Program-made: the position numbers and the translations under genes
The notes under the pieces: generated by a model
What the model saw: only the letters and a program-made list of their open reading frames with translations
What the model was told of the DNA's origin: nothing
Database searches by the model: none
In this document: one piece after another, positions 1 to 5,944 of the stretch
Numbering within the stretch: position 1 is the stretch's first letter
Layout of the letters: each line of letters opens with the position of its first letter
Origin: Lentisphaeria bacterium
Lineage (GTDB): Bacteria > Verrucomicrobiota > Lentisphaeria > Victivallales > UBA1829
Direction of reading: 5' to 3'
DNA length: 7,080 nucleotides
NCBI GenBank assembly: GCA_003526375.1
Contig: DPDG01000115.1
Span: 1 to 7,080 of the forward strand

Positions 1-24
1 TTGCGAGGTTGCGAGATTGCGAGA
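1..24. repeat. short 8-bp tandem array (left), cut by the window edge
   Basis: Three consecutive 8-bp units of the form TTGCGAGN (ttgcgagg, ttgcgaga, ttgcgaga) start at base 1. A degenerate fourth copy, ttgcgcac, follows at 25-32. The unit is a rotation of the reverse complement of the ctcgcaat unit in the array at 433-504, so the two arrays are inverted relative to each other. The array may continue outside the window. No coding function is seen. Confidence 0.7.
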
Positions 25-50
25 TTGCGCACAGCGATGTCTTACTCGCA

Positions 51-101
51 ACTTCTAAAGTGTAATGTCACTACTTTATGGCGGCATTACACTTTAGAAG
101 T
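51..101. repeat. perfect 17-bp inverted repeat with 17-nt loop
   Basis: The left arm acttctaaagtgtaatg (51-67) is exactly the reverse complement of 85-101. The 17-nt spacer adds a possible G-U and C-G pair, which would extend the stem to 19. No T-run follows on either strand, so it does not look like a classical intrinsic terminator. It could be a MITE-like or REP-like palindrome, a protein-binding site or a structured RNA. The sequence does not say which. Confidence 0.8.
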
Positions 102-141
102 GGACCGTAATTGAAGATTTTATTCTTTCGAGAATTTAATA

Positions 142-162
142 CCCCGATGCGTTGCATCGGGG
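142..162. repeat. 9-bp GC-rich hairpin, 3-nt loop (REP-like)
   Basis: ccccgatgc (142-150) pairs perfectly with gcatcgggg (154-162) across the loop gtt. There is no adjacent U-tract on either strand. Two weaker hairpins flank it: ATTCT-TTCG-AGAAT at 122-135, and CAAAAT-TTT-ATTTTG at 179-193. The compact form resembles dispersed REP palindromes, but only one copy lies in this window, so dispersal cannot be judged here. Confidence 0.7.
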
Positions 163-432
163 ATAGCCTGCTCTGAAGCAAAATTTTATTTTGTTGAGAG
201 GATTTTACGTCGTCTGATGCTCTCGCAATCGAAACATAAAGCTTCTTTCATATTGGATAGCATACGACCTCACGAAGAATGGGGGAGATAGTCCTCATTC
301 ATCGTCTTGGGGTATTGCTTCAGTGTCACGTTGAATTTAATAACAGAATCAGATTTTTTCTCCAAATTAAATTCTCCTTGATTATTTGAATATACGTTCT
401 GTATCAGTATTTCCCTTTGGATTCCATTTCTT

Positions 433-504
433 CTCGCAATCTCGCTATCTCGCAATCTCGCTATCTCGCAATCTCGCTATCTCGCAATCTCGCTATCTCG
501 CTAT
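433..504. repeat. 8-bp tandem array, nine units (ctcgcaat / ctcgctat)
   Basis: Nine contiguous 8-bp units run without interruption. Four alternating pairs of ctcgcaat and ctcgctat (433-496), which make a 16-bp higher-order unit, are followed by one extra ctcgctat (497-504). The last base is shared with the TGA stop (504-506 on the minus strand) of the cyclophilin gene, so the array begins exactly where coding ends. Related units in opposite orientation lie at 1-24. A microsatellite of this type can vary in copy number by replication slippage. Confidence 0.9.
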
Positions 505-1016
505 CATTCTACCTGTGCGGCGCGAATGATGGTCACGGTTTCAACAGGGACATCATCATGCCCGGCTTTGGAACCGGTCGCGACTTTTTCAATTTTATCG
601 ACCACATCCATGCCTTCCACAACATGACCGAAAACGCAGTAACCGAAACCGCGCGGAGAATTGTCCTGATGATCCAGGAAATCATTGTCAACCGTATTGA
701 TGAAGAACTGACAGGTGGCGCTGTCAATCACACCGGTACGAGCCATGGCAATGGTTCCGCGCTTGTTGGAACCGCCATTTGCAGCCTCATTCTTAATTGG
801 CGCCTGCGTCGGCTTCTGCTCCATGTCGGCAGTCAAACCGCCGCCCTGAATCATGAATCCCGGAATGACCCTATGGAAAATCGTCTTGACATAATGCCCG
901 GATTTCACGTAGGAAAGAAAATTCTCCACCGTAAGGGGCGTATCTTTGGCAAAAAGTTCGAGGGTGATGGAACCGAGCGTTGTCTCGATCACGACTTTGG
1001 GAGCGCTTTCACTCAT
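504..1016 (-). CDS. ppiB: cyclophilin-type peptidyl-prolyl cis-trans isomerase (PpiB-like, cytoplasmic)
   Basis: This enzyme catalyses cis-trans isomerisation of Xaa-Pro bonds during protein folding. The 170-residue product is a single cyclophilin domain close to the length of E. coli PpiB (about 164). Visible signatures are FHRVIPGFMIQGGG (47-60, with catalytic Arg49 and active-site Phe54, Met55 and Gln57), GTIAMAR (87-93) and SATCQFFIN (99-107). The residue matching human CypA Trp121 appears to be Phe113, as in E. coli cyclophilins that bind cyclosporin poorly. No signal peptide is seen, so it should act in the cytoplasm. The ATG is preceded by AAAAGGA (1025-1031) at 8-nt spacing. It lies 16 nt after the ispE stop and is probably the last gene of the operon. 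Its stop codon abuts the 8-bp array. Confidence 0.95.
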   Translation of the reverse strand: MSESAPKVVIETTLGSITLELFAKDTPLTVENFLSYVKSGHYVKTIFHRVIPGFMIQGGGLTADMEQKPTQAPIKNEAANGGSNKRGTIAMARTGVIDSATCQFFINTVDNDFLDHQDNSPRGFGYCVFGHVVEGMDVVDKIEKVATGSKAGHDDVPVETVTIIRAAQVE

Positions 1017-1032
1017 TTTACTGATCCTTTTG

Positions 1033-1893
1033 TTATGCTTTCAACAGTTTTACTGCATAGTTTCCGATTCTTGCGTTCACATGCTCCCAGACACGTTCCC
1101 GTGCCTCGAAGCTCTCATAAAAAACAAACAGCGTAGGGCCGCTTCCGCTCACCATGACCCGGTTCTCCCCGGAGGCAAGCTCCCGCTTCAGTAGTTCCAG
1201 CAGCGGAAATTTCTCCATGACGGCATACTCCAGATCATTCCGCAGAAAAGACGCCGCACGCAGAAAATCCTCTTTATGCAACGCATCCAGAAGCGATTCC
1301 AGAGAACGCATATCCTTTGCAGCAACAGAATAATCCAGATGACGATAGCTCCACGGAGCGCTCACCGGAAATTCAGGAGCGACAATCAGGAGCGGCAACA
1401 CACGCGGAATATCCGGCACCTCCTCCAGAAGCTCTCCGACGCCGCGTCCGACCGACGGAACCGGATTCAGGAAAAACGGAACGTCTGCACCGATTTTTCC
1501 GGCAATCCGGTAAACCGCGTTACCATCCAGTGCGCCGAATTTTTTCTGCAACAGCAGCAGGACCGCCGCCGCATCGGAACTGCCTCCGCCCATTCCCGCC
1601 GCCACAGGAATCCGTTTATCAAGAAAGATCTCCATTCCCGTTTCGATCCCTGCGGTTTTCAGGTAAAGTTCCGCGGCTTTCCAGCAGATATTGGATTCGT
1701 CGGAAGGCACACCGGAAGTCCGGCATGAAATACGGGTTCCAGGCTGTTCCGTAAAAACAACGGAAACGGAATCCGTAATCCTTTCCATCGGGAAAAACAG
1801 GGTCTCAATCTCATGATAGGAGTCCGGGCGCCTGCCCATAATCTTCAGAAAAAGGTTGACTTTGCCCGGAGTTTCCAGCGTAAAAGTTTCCAT
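1033..1893 (-). CDS. ispE: 4-diphosphocytidyl-2-C-methyl-D-erythritol kinase (IspE)
   Basis: IspE phosphorylates the 2-hydroxyl of CDP-methylerythritol with ATP, a step of the MEP pathway to IPP and DMAPP. The 286-residue length is typical. GHMP-kinase features appear in order: the N-terminal P-G-K-V-N-L segment (9-14, Lys11 and Asn13), the RRPDSYHE substrate segment (21-28), the glycine-rich ATP loop PVAAGMGGGSSDAAA (96-110), GADVPFF (135-141, with catalytic Asp137) and SGSGPTLF (249-256). Ser25 sits where most family members I recall have Gly (PDGYHE), a minor deviation. The start is fixed because the TAA of the upstream gene (1909-1911) lies in the same frame, leaving the ATG at 1893 as the only usual start codon near it. 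No good Shine-Dalgarno is visible, so translation may be coupled to the upstream gene 15 nt away. Confidence 0.97.
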   Translation of the reverse strand: METFTLETPGKVNLFLKIMGRRPDSYHEIETLFFPMERITDSVSVVFTEQPGTRISCRTSGVPSDESNICWKAAELYLKTAGIETGMEIFLDKRIPVAAGMGGGSSDAAAVLLLLQKKFGALDGNAVYRIAGKIGADVPFFLNPVPSVGRGVGELLEEVPDIPRVLPLLIVAPEFPVSAPWSYRHLDYSVAAKDMRSLESLLDALHKEDFLRAASFLRNDLEYAVMEKFPLLELLKRELASGENRVMVSGSGPTLFVFYESFEARERVWEHVNARIGNYAVKLLKA

Positions 1894-1908
1894 AATGATG
1901 CAGATATC

Positions 1909-2910
1909 TTATTTTTTGAAACGGTAGAGATCATATTTCTTGTTGTATGCGTCGATCTCCTCCGTGATCGCCACGGCAAGCTCAAGGGCACGCAACCCCT
2001 GCGCGCCGGTCACGCGCGGCTGAACGATCATCGGACCTTCCTTCGTCCTCTTGACCGCCTGCACGAAGTCATTGATTTCCGCCGCAAGCGCATTCTTTTC
2101 GCAGAGATTGACATGCTTGCTGGCGACTCCGAGAAAACTTTTGCGGATAATTTTGCCGGTGCTTTTGGCATAGTCCATTGAAATGTAGGAATCGGTCTGG
2201 AACACACGGAACTTGCGCATGGGTTCGGTGCTGACACGGCTCGCCGTCACGTTGGCGACGGTTCCGTTCTTGAATTTGATGCGGACATTCGCAATATCCT
2301 CGGTTTTGCTCAAAACGGGCATTCCGACGGCGTCGAAGCGTTCCACATCGCTGCCGACCATCGTAAGCACGAGGTCAAGATCATGGATCATCAGATCGAG
2401 CACGACGCTGACCTCAGTGCCGCGACGGTGCAGCCCCGGGCGCGGCGGCGGATATTTCGCAAGGCGGTGCGCCTCGATGAAGAGCGTATTGGAACGGTTC
2501 TTTTCCAGAAAATCCATCGCGGCATTGAAGCGTTCCACATGCCCTACCCCGAACACCAGATTGCGCATCTCCGCCGCTTTCACCATCGCACGCGCCTCAT
2601 CGACAGTCGCCGCGATCGGCTTTTCCATCAGGATATGCTTTCCCATTTCAATGAGCGGCATGGCGGTTTCGTAATGGCTCGTCGCGGGAACGGCAACGGT
2701 AAGAGCGTCGCATTTTTCAGCGAGCGCCGCAACCGTGTCAAACGCGGGAACACCGTATTCCCTGCCGATATCCGCGGCGGCTCCCGGAGAAACGTCATAG
2801 ACGCCGACCAGCTCGGCATCCGGATTCGCTTTATAGAGTCTGGTATGATGATGCCCCAGGACACCGACACCGACGACTCCGACTTTGATTTTCTCTTTTT
2901 TCCCAAACAT
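1909..2910 (-). CDS. Gfo/Idh/MocA family NAD(P)-dependent oxidoreductase
   Basis: The 333-residue protein has an N-terminal Rossmann fold with the dinucleotide loop GVVGVGVLG (11-19), the family signature EKP (96-98, Lys97 catalytic or cofactor-binding), and a C-terminal alpha/beta substrate domain with IHDLD (175-179, His176 likely catalytic). The segments GHVERFN (123-129), EAHRLA (146-151) and SVVLDLMIHDLDLVL (168-182) recall, from memory, the subgroup that includes UDP-GlcNAc 3-dehydrogenase (GnnA) and oxidoreductases found near lpxA or lpxB. If so, it would oxidise the 3-OH of UDP-GlcNAc for amide-linked lipid A. No aminotransferase partner (GnnB) is in this window, so the substrate stays open. 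A good GGAG (2919-2922) sits 8 nt before the ATG. It lies 30 nt after eda and 15 nt before ispE. Confidence 0.92.
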   Translation of the reverse strand: MFGKKEKIKVGVVGVGVLGHHHTRLYKANPDAELVGVYDVSPGAAADIGREYGVPAFDTVAALAEKCDALTVAVPATSHYETAMPLIEMGKHILMEKPIAATVDEARAMVKAAEMRNLVFGVGHVERFNAAMDFLEKNRSNTLFIEAHRLAKYPPPRPGLHRRGTEVSVVLDLMIHDLDLVLTMVGSDVERFDAVGMPVLSKTEDIANVRIKFKNGTVANVTASRVSTEPMRKFRVFQTDSYISMDYAKSTGKIIRKSFLGVASKHVNLCEKNALAAEINDFVQAVKRTKEGPMIVQPRVTGAQGLRALELAVAITEEIDAYNKKYDLYRFKK

Positions 2911-2940
2911 AAAACGTTCTCCGGTTTGATTGTCAGTTCA

Positions 2941-3552
2941 TCAGAGGGACTTTGCAAGAGCCACGGCTTTTCTGATGCCTTCGGCGTCCGCCTTGTTCAG
3001 CCATGTGCCGCCCGCGGCGGAAACTTCGGGAACTGCAAGCCAGTCCGCCGCATTGTCGATCGTGACGCCGCCGGTAGGCATGAATTTGATTCCGAGGTGT
3101 TTGTAAGGCGCGGCAATGGATTTGAGCATCTTGACGCCGCCCGCCGCCTCCGCGGGGAAGAATTTGAAGAAACGGCAGCCGAGCTCGTATGCCTGTTCGA
3201 TTTCAGACGGCGTGCAGATTCCGGGCGCAAAAGCATATCCGTTCTTCATGGCTTCGCCGACCACCGTGGGATTGAATCCGGGAGCGACGGCAAACTTCGC
3301 GCCGGCATCGAACGCCCGGTGCAGATCGGCGGTATTCAGGATCGTGCCTGCGCCGATGAACATTTCAGGAAAACGCCTGGAAGCCTCGCGGATAATGGAT
3401 TCCGCCGCTTTCGTGCGGAATGTGATCTCCGCCACAGGCAGCCCGCATTCACAGAGCAGCTCACATCTTCTGAGTCCGCTTTCAAGGTCTTCGAGAACCA
3501 GAACGGGAATGATTTTGTATTGGGCAAGAGTATCGCCGATGGATGTTGTCAT
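2941..3552 (-). CDS. eda: KDPG/KHG aldolase (2-dehydro-3-deoxy-phosphogluconate / 4-hydroxy-2-oxoglutarate aldolase)
   Basis: This is a class I aldolase that cleaves KDPG to pyruvate and glyceraldehyde 3-phosphate (Entner-Doudoroff and uronate catabolism), often also acting on 4-hydroxy-2-oxoglutarate. The 203-residue single TIM barrel has the usual length. Visible residues are the catalytic Glu42 and Arg46 in AEITFRT (41-47), the phosphate- and substrate-binding GAGT (67-70) and APGFNP (90-95), the Schiff-base Lys130 in RFFKFFPAE (127-135), and TGGV (160-163). GAGG (3561-3564) lies 8 nt before the ATG at 3552. A second ATG at 3559 is out of frame and too close to that site. It is the first gene of the probable four-gene operon, behind the promoter at 3598-3626. 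No dehydratase (edd) or KDG kinase is nearby to fix the pathway. Confidence 0.95.
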   Translation of the reverse strand: MTTSIGDTLAQYKIIPVLVLEDLESGLRRCELLCECGLPVAEITFRTKAAESIIREASRRFPEMFIGAGTILNTADLHRAFDAGAKFAVAPGFNPTVVGEAMKNGYAFAPGICTPSEIEQAYELGCRFFKFFPAEAAGGVKMLKSIAAPYKHLGIKFMPTGGVTIDNAADWLAVPEVSAAGGTWLNKADAEGIRKAVALAKSL

Positions 3553-3597
3553 TTTTCATACCTCACATAATTGTTTTTGTTTCAATGCAATGTAAGG

Positions 3598-3626
3598 AAT
3601 ATACCATAGTCTTCTCTTTTTTGCAA
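3598..3626 (-). promoter_or_regulatory. sigma70-like promoter for eda operon
   Basis: Reading the minus strand, the -35 box TTGCAA (3621-3626, 4 of 6 consensus matches) is followed by a 17-nt spacer and the -10 box TATATT (3598-3603, 5 of 6). Transcription would start near 3591, giving a leader of about 40 nt before the eda ATG. The position in the only sizeable gap of the minus-strand cluster supports the call. No operator or riboswitch is recognisable in the leader. Confidence 0.55.
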
Positions 3627-3693
3627 TTTGAAATCACGGCACACCCGTAACTTTTTCTCCGTTCCGCTGAACTTCAGAGACGGTTCCCCGGAA

Positions 3694-4992
3694 TCAACTC
3701 ATCAGTCCCTCCCGATTTTTTTCCACGGCGGACTGGGAAAGCAGGGCGGGAGACGTCACCACCATGCCCGATGTATCGCTGCACTGCTGGAATACGCGCA
3801 GATCGAAAATCGGCAGAATCGCCAGCAGGTGATCGAAGATATCGGACTGAATGCCCTCATACACAGCCCAGCGCGTATCATTGGTAAAACAATAGATTTC
3901 CAGCGGAATTCCTGTCGCGCCCGGCTGAAGCTGACGCACAAGCAGAGTCATCCCCTGATGAATCTGCGGATTGTTCCGCAGATAGTGCTCGACATACGCG
4001 CGGAATGTGCCGAGATTCGTTACCCGCCGCTCATTGATCGGCTTGGCACCCCTCGCCTCAAGCTCCGCGTTCCATGCGTCTAATTCCTCCCGCTTCTTTT
4101 GAAGATAACCATCCAGAAGCACAAACTCCTCCAGACGCCTGATCTCGGCTTCATCCAGGAAACGCACGCTGCGCTGGTCGAGATAAAGCGCGCGCTTGAT
4201 GCGGCGTCCGCCGGCCTCCTGCATTCCGCGCCAGTTCTTGAAAGAGTCCGTGATGAGCTTGCGGATCGGAATCGTGGTAATGGTCTTGTCCCAGTTCCGC
4301 ACCTTGACCGTATGAAGCGCGATTTCAATCACATCGCCGTCCGCGTTGAGGCTCGGCATCTCGATCCAGTCGCCGATCCGCACCATGTCGTTCGAACCGA
4401 TCTGAACGCTCGCCACAACGGAGAGAATCGTATCCTGAAAAACCAGCATCAGGACCGCTGCCATCGCGCCCAGTCCGGAGAGAAGAATCAGCGGACTGCG
4501 GTTGATCAGAACCGCAATCATCAGGATGACAGTCACCAGCCCGATAAAGATTTTAAACAGTTGCAGATATCCTTTGATCGGTTTGCTTGCCGCATCGGGA
4601 CGGCGGCGGTAGGCGATATCCACCAGATCCAGTATCCTTGCCAGCGTCAACGCCACGCTCAAGACGATAAAAGCGGAACACACATTGCGGATGATGATGA
4701 CAAGTGTTTCACGGATTCCGGGAATCATCGCCGCCCCGCCGGCAAGCACAAGAGCCGGAACGATATTCGCCAGATGCGAAATCACGGACAGACGGACAGG
4801 GTTTTCCTCGCTCTCTCCCGACGGCAGCGCCTGCATCAGCCTGCCGACTCCGTGGAGCAGAATCCGTTTCGTAATCCAGTTGATGATCCATGCCAGAACT
4901 ATGAGTGCACACGCGACAATCGCACTGTATGCCCACGGATACGGCGACAAAGTTTCTTTCAATCCATGCAGATATTCCACGATCACATCCAT
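3694..4992 (-). CDS. ybdG: MscS-superfamily mechanosensitive channel, YbdG type
   Basis: This inner-membrane channel opens under membrane tension to release solutes after hypo-osmotic shock. The 432-residue length fits YbdG (about 415 in E. coli) rather than short MscS. Predicted membrane segments are about 20-45, 73-93, 97-121, 145-163 and the pore-lining region 167-198, with LILLSGLGA at 168-176. The MscS beta domain follows, with NDMVRIGDWIEMP (201-213) and VKVRNWDKTITTIP (229-242). Next come SFKNWRG and a C-terminal cytoplasmic region with TFRAYVEHYLRN, HQGMTLLVRQL, EGIQSDIFDHLLAILP and LRVFQ, strings I associate with the YbdG branch. The pore region reads VFQDTILSVVA, where I recall VFKDPILGLVA as typical. 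A strong GGAGGTG (4997-5003) precedes the ATG. A -10-like TATATT (5022-5027) lies upstream, but its -35 is poor. It is separated from eda by 141 bp with no clear terminator. Confidence 0.93.
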   Translation of the reverse strand: MDVIVEYLHGLKETLSPYPWAYSAIVACALIVLAWIINWITKRILLHGVGRLMQALPSGESEENPVRLSVISHLANIVPALVLAGGAAMIPGIRETLVIIIRNVCSAFIVLSVALTLARILDLVDIAYRRRPDAASKPIKGYLQLFKIFIGLVTVILMIAVLINRSPLILLSGLGAMAAVLMLVFQDTILSVVASVQIGSNDMVRIGDWIEMPSLNADGDVIEIALHTVKVRNWDKTITTIPIRKLITDSFKNWRGMQEAGGRRIKRALYLDQRSVRFLDEAEIRRLEEFVLLDGYLQKKREELDAWNAELEARGAKPINERRVTNLGTFRAYVEHYLRNNPQIHQGMTLLVRQLQPGATGIPLEIYCFTNDTRWAVYEGIQSDIFDHLLAILPIFDLRVFQQCSDTSGMVVTSPALLSQSAVEKNREGLMS

Positions 4993-5057
4993 CTCTCACC
5001 TCCGGTTATCAGTAAGTCGGTAATATATACCCGGAAAGAGGATTTTGAAAGCACAGT

Positions 5058-5267
5058 TCAGGAACGTTTGCAAACCAAAGAAAAAAGCAGGCTGACGGCA
5101 AGCGGCAGGAAAACGGCTGCGGCAGATGTGAAATCAATGGAACCTCTCCTGAACGCCGGAATCAAAATTACAACGGCGAATGCGACACAATTCAAAACCT
5201 TACAGAAAACTGGGATTCCCGAAATATGCGGCGCATCGCAATGCACACACTTCACCAGATGCGGCAA
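5058..5267 (-). CDS. possible small membrane protein or gene fragment (doubtful)
   Basis: The 69-codon frame reads from a TTG immediately preceded by an in-frame TGA. No ribosome binding site is visible, and no ATG lies in frame. The product has CxxC at residues 7-10, further Cys at 22 and 27, and two hydrophobic stretches (about 28-39 and 46-65). It ends in a short basic Cys-Lys-Arg-Ser tail, like a zinc-ribbon plus two-helix membrane protein. It lies 65 bp upstream of the channel gene on the same strand. It could be a small real gene, the C-terminal remnant of a longer one cut at the composition boundary, or chance. I recognise no family. Confidence 0.3.
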   Translation of the reverse strand: MPHLVKCVHCDAPHISGIPVFCKVLNCVAFAVVILIPAFRRGSIDFTSAAAVFLPLAVSLLFSLVCKRS

Positions 5268-5333
5268 TCATTTTAATTCTATATGATCCCAATATGCAGA
5301 TCAGCGGCAATTCACTGTTAATCATTTCCTAGA
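5268..5333. other. AT-rich junction before the IS remnant, nothing recognised
   Basis: Together with 4993-5057 this is the non-coding part of the gap between the channel gene and the transposase remnant. It marks the start of the AT-rich half of the window. A loosely repeated string (cagat-gcggcaat, near 5256 and 5297) is the only structure I see. No terminator, RNA gene or attachment site is evident. Confidence 0.4.
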
Positions 5334-5351
5334 TTCTGTTCACATTATTGA
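5334..5351 (+). repeat. left terminal inverted repeat of IS remnant (imperfect)
   Basis: TTCTGTTCACATTATTGA matches the reverse complement of 5922-5939 at 13 of 18 positions. It overlaps the -35 box of the transposase promoter, a common layout in insertion sequences. No target duplication confirms the outer edge. Confidence 0.45.
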
Positions 5352-5375
5352 CTTTTTTTATTTCGATGTTATATT
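5348..5375 (+). promoter_or_regulatory. transposase promoter, predicted leaderless start
   Basis: The -35 box TTGACT (5348-5353, 5 of 6 matches), a 16-nt spacer and the -10 box TATATT (5370-5375, 5 of 6) form the best promoter match in the window. The expected start point, about 7 nt after the -10 box, falls on the A of the transposase ATG at 5382. The message would then carry no leader, which fits the lack of any ribosome binding site there. Confidence 0.6.
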
Positions 5376-5381
5376 CTTCTC

Positions 5382-5917
5382 ATGAAAATCACACTGGAAC
5401 AATACGGAAAAATTGCAAAATATTTGCCGCGTCAACGCGGAAATGCAAGCCTGAGTAATCTCCAACGGGTGAATGCGATCTTGTATGTTATGGAAAACGG
5501 CTGCAAATGGAGGGTGCTCCCGGGAAGAACTCACAACAAAAATTCATTTGGTCACAGCATCTGATCGTGCGGCGGTTTCATTCTCACTTTCAAGCGGGAA
5601 TGCAAGTGATGGACCGGAAGGACGAAAACTGTTGAACGTTACACCCTATAATAAAATCCATTGCTATCTGATTATGGATCGAGCTTATGAAGGCGATGAA
5701 ACCTGTGCTTTGGTAATCAAGCACGGATATATTCCAGTTGTTCCCCCAAAACAGAATAGCAAACTCCCGTGGGAATATGATAAAGAGCCTTATAAATGAA
5801 GAAATACTGTCGAACGCTTTTTCTTGCGAATCAAGCGTTTCCAAAAAAATTTTCACTCGTTATAATAAGCTGGATATTGTATTCACGGGATTTATTTTAT
5901 TTGCTATGATTATATAA
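5382..5917 (+). pseudogene. IS5-family (IS427-like) transposase, deleted and frameshifted
   Basis: Three consecutive frames together spell a broken DDE transposase. Frame one, from the ATG at 5382, gives the N-terminal domain with LPRQRGN, SNLQRVNAILYV and NGCKWRVLP. Near 5519-5526 it switches by a central deletion to frame two: LTTKIHLVTASDRAAVSF, GNASDGPEGRKLL, LIMDRAYEGDE (the second catalytic Asp, codon 5677-5679) and GYIPVVPPK. An in-frame TGA (5797-5799) interrupts YK-stop-RNTVERFF, which holds the catalytic Glu codon at 5812-5814. A one-base shift in the A run 5843-5849 then leads to frame three, IFTRYNKLDIVFTGFILFA, ending at the TAA 5915-5917. The deletion removes roughly 80 residues, including the first catalytic Asp, so no active enzyme can be made. 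The GGGAAGA string at the junction suggests deletion through a short repeat (inference). Confidence 0.9.
5882..5910 (+). promoter_or_regulatory. possible outward promoter in the IS right end
   Basis: TTCACG (5882-5887, 4 of 6 matches to the -35 consensus), a 17-nt spacer and TATGAT (5905-5910, 5 of 6) lie inside the transposase C-terminal coding remnant and point to the gene at 5945. The start would fall near 5917, giving a leader of about 28 nt. In AT-rich DNA such matches arise by chance, so this is tentative. Confidence 0.3.
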
Positions 5918-5921
5918 GCTC

Positions 5922-5939
5922 TAAACAACGGGAATAGAA
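5922..5939 (-). repeat. right terminal inverted repeat of IS remnant (imperfect)
   Basis: Read on the minus strand, TTCTATTCCCGTTGTTTA pairs with the left end (13 of 18). It begins five bases after the transposase terminal TAA (5915-5917) and ends five bases before the ATG of the next gene at 5945. Confidence 0.45.
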
Positions 5940-5944
5940 CTTTT

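Larger units (their letters stand above)
1..503. other. gene-free repeat-rich intergenic stretch
   Basis: I see no supportable gene here. Besides the arrays and hairpins listed separately, one isolated copy of the 8-bp unit (ctcgcaat) lies at 222-229 and a near copy (ctcgcaac) at 46-53. A 61-codon minus-strand frame (270-455) starts inside the repeat array, has no ribosome binding site and resembles no family I know, so it is not called. Positions about 170-430 are AT-richer than the operon to the right. No intrinsic terminator for the operon ending at 504 is evident. Confidence 0.6.
5334..5939 (+). mobile_element. IS5-family insertion sequence remnant, internally deleted
   Basis: The element holds a broken IS5-type transposase gene (5382-5917) bounded by imperfect terminal inverted repeats: 5334-5351 and the reverse complement of 5922-5939 match at 13 of 18 positions (TTCTGTTCACATTATTGA against TTCTATTCCCGTTGTTTA). 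At about 606 bp it is shorter than a full element, consistent with the lost central part of the transposase. No convincing target-site duplication flanks the ends, so the exact termini are uncertain by a few bases. It sits at the switch from GC-rich minus-strand genes to AT-rich plus-strand genes. Confidence 0.6.

Noticed and set aside
270..455. 61-codon minus-strand frame ending near 270
   Set aside because: It starts inside the tandem array, has no ribosome binding site and resembles no known family. It is too short to call.
433..504. CRISPR array
   Set aside because: The repeats are contiguous 8-bp units with no spacers and no cas genes are present.
417..1136. Plus-strand frame through the 8-bp array into the cyclophilin gene
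   Set aside because: Its N-terminus is only the translated repeat (periodic AIS.SRNL) and the rest is antisense to the cyclophilin.
2383..3570. Long plus-strand open frame (395 codons) antisense to eda and the oxidoreductase
   Set aside because: It is a shadow of two clearly recognisable minus-strand enzymes. Its translation is Arg/His-rich without motifs or a ribosome binding site.
3627..3693. Intrinsic terminator after the channel gene
   Set aside because: Only weak 4-7 bp stems with wobble pairs and no U-tract are visible.
4099..5286. Long plus-strand open frame (395 codons) antisense to the channel gene
   Set aside because: The minus strand encodes an unmistakable YbdG-type channel. 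The antisense product is low-complexity (His, Gln, Arg, Asn) and non-protein-like.
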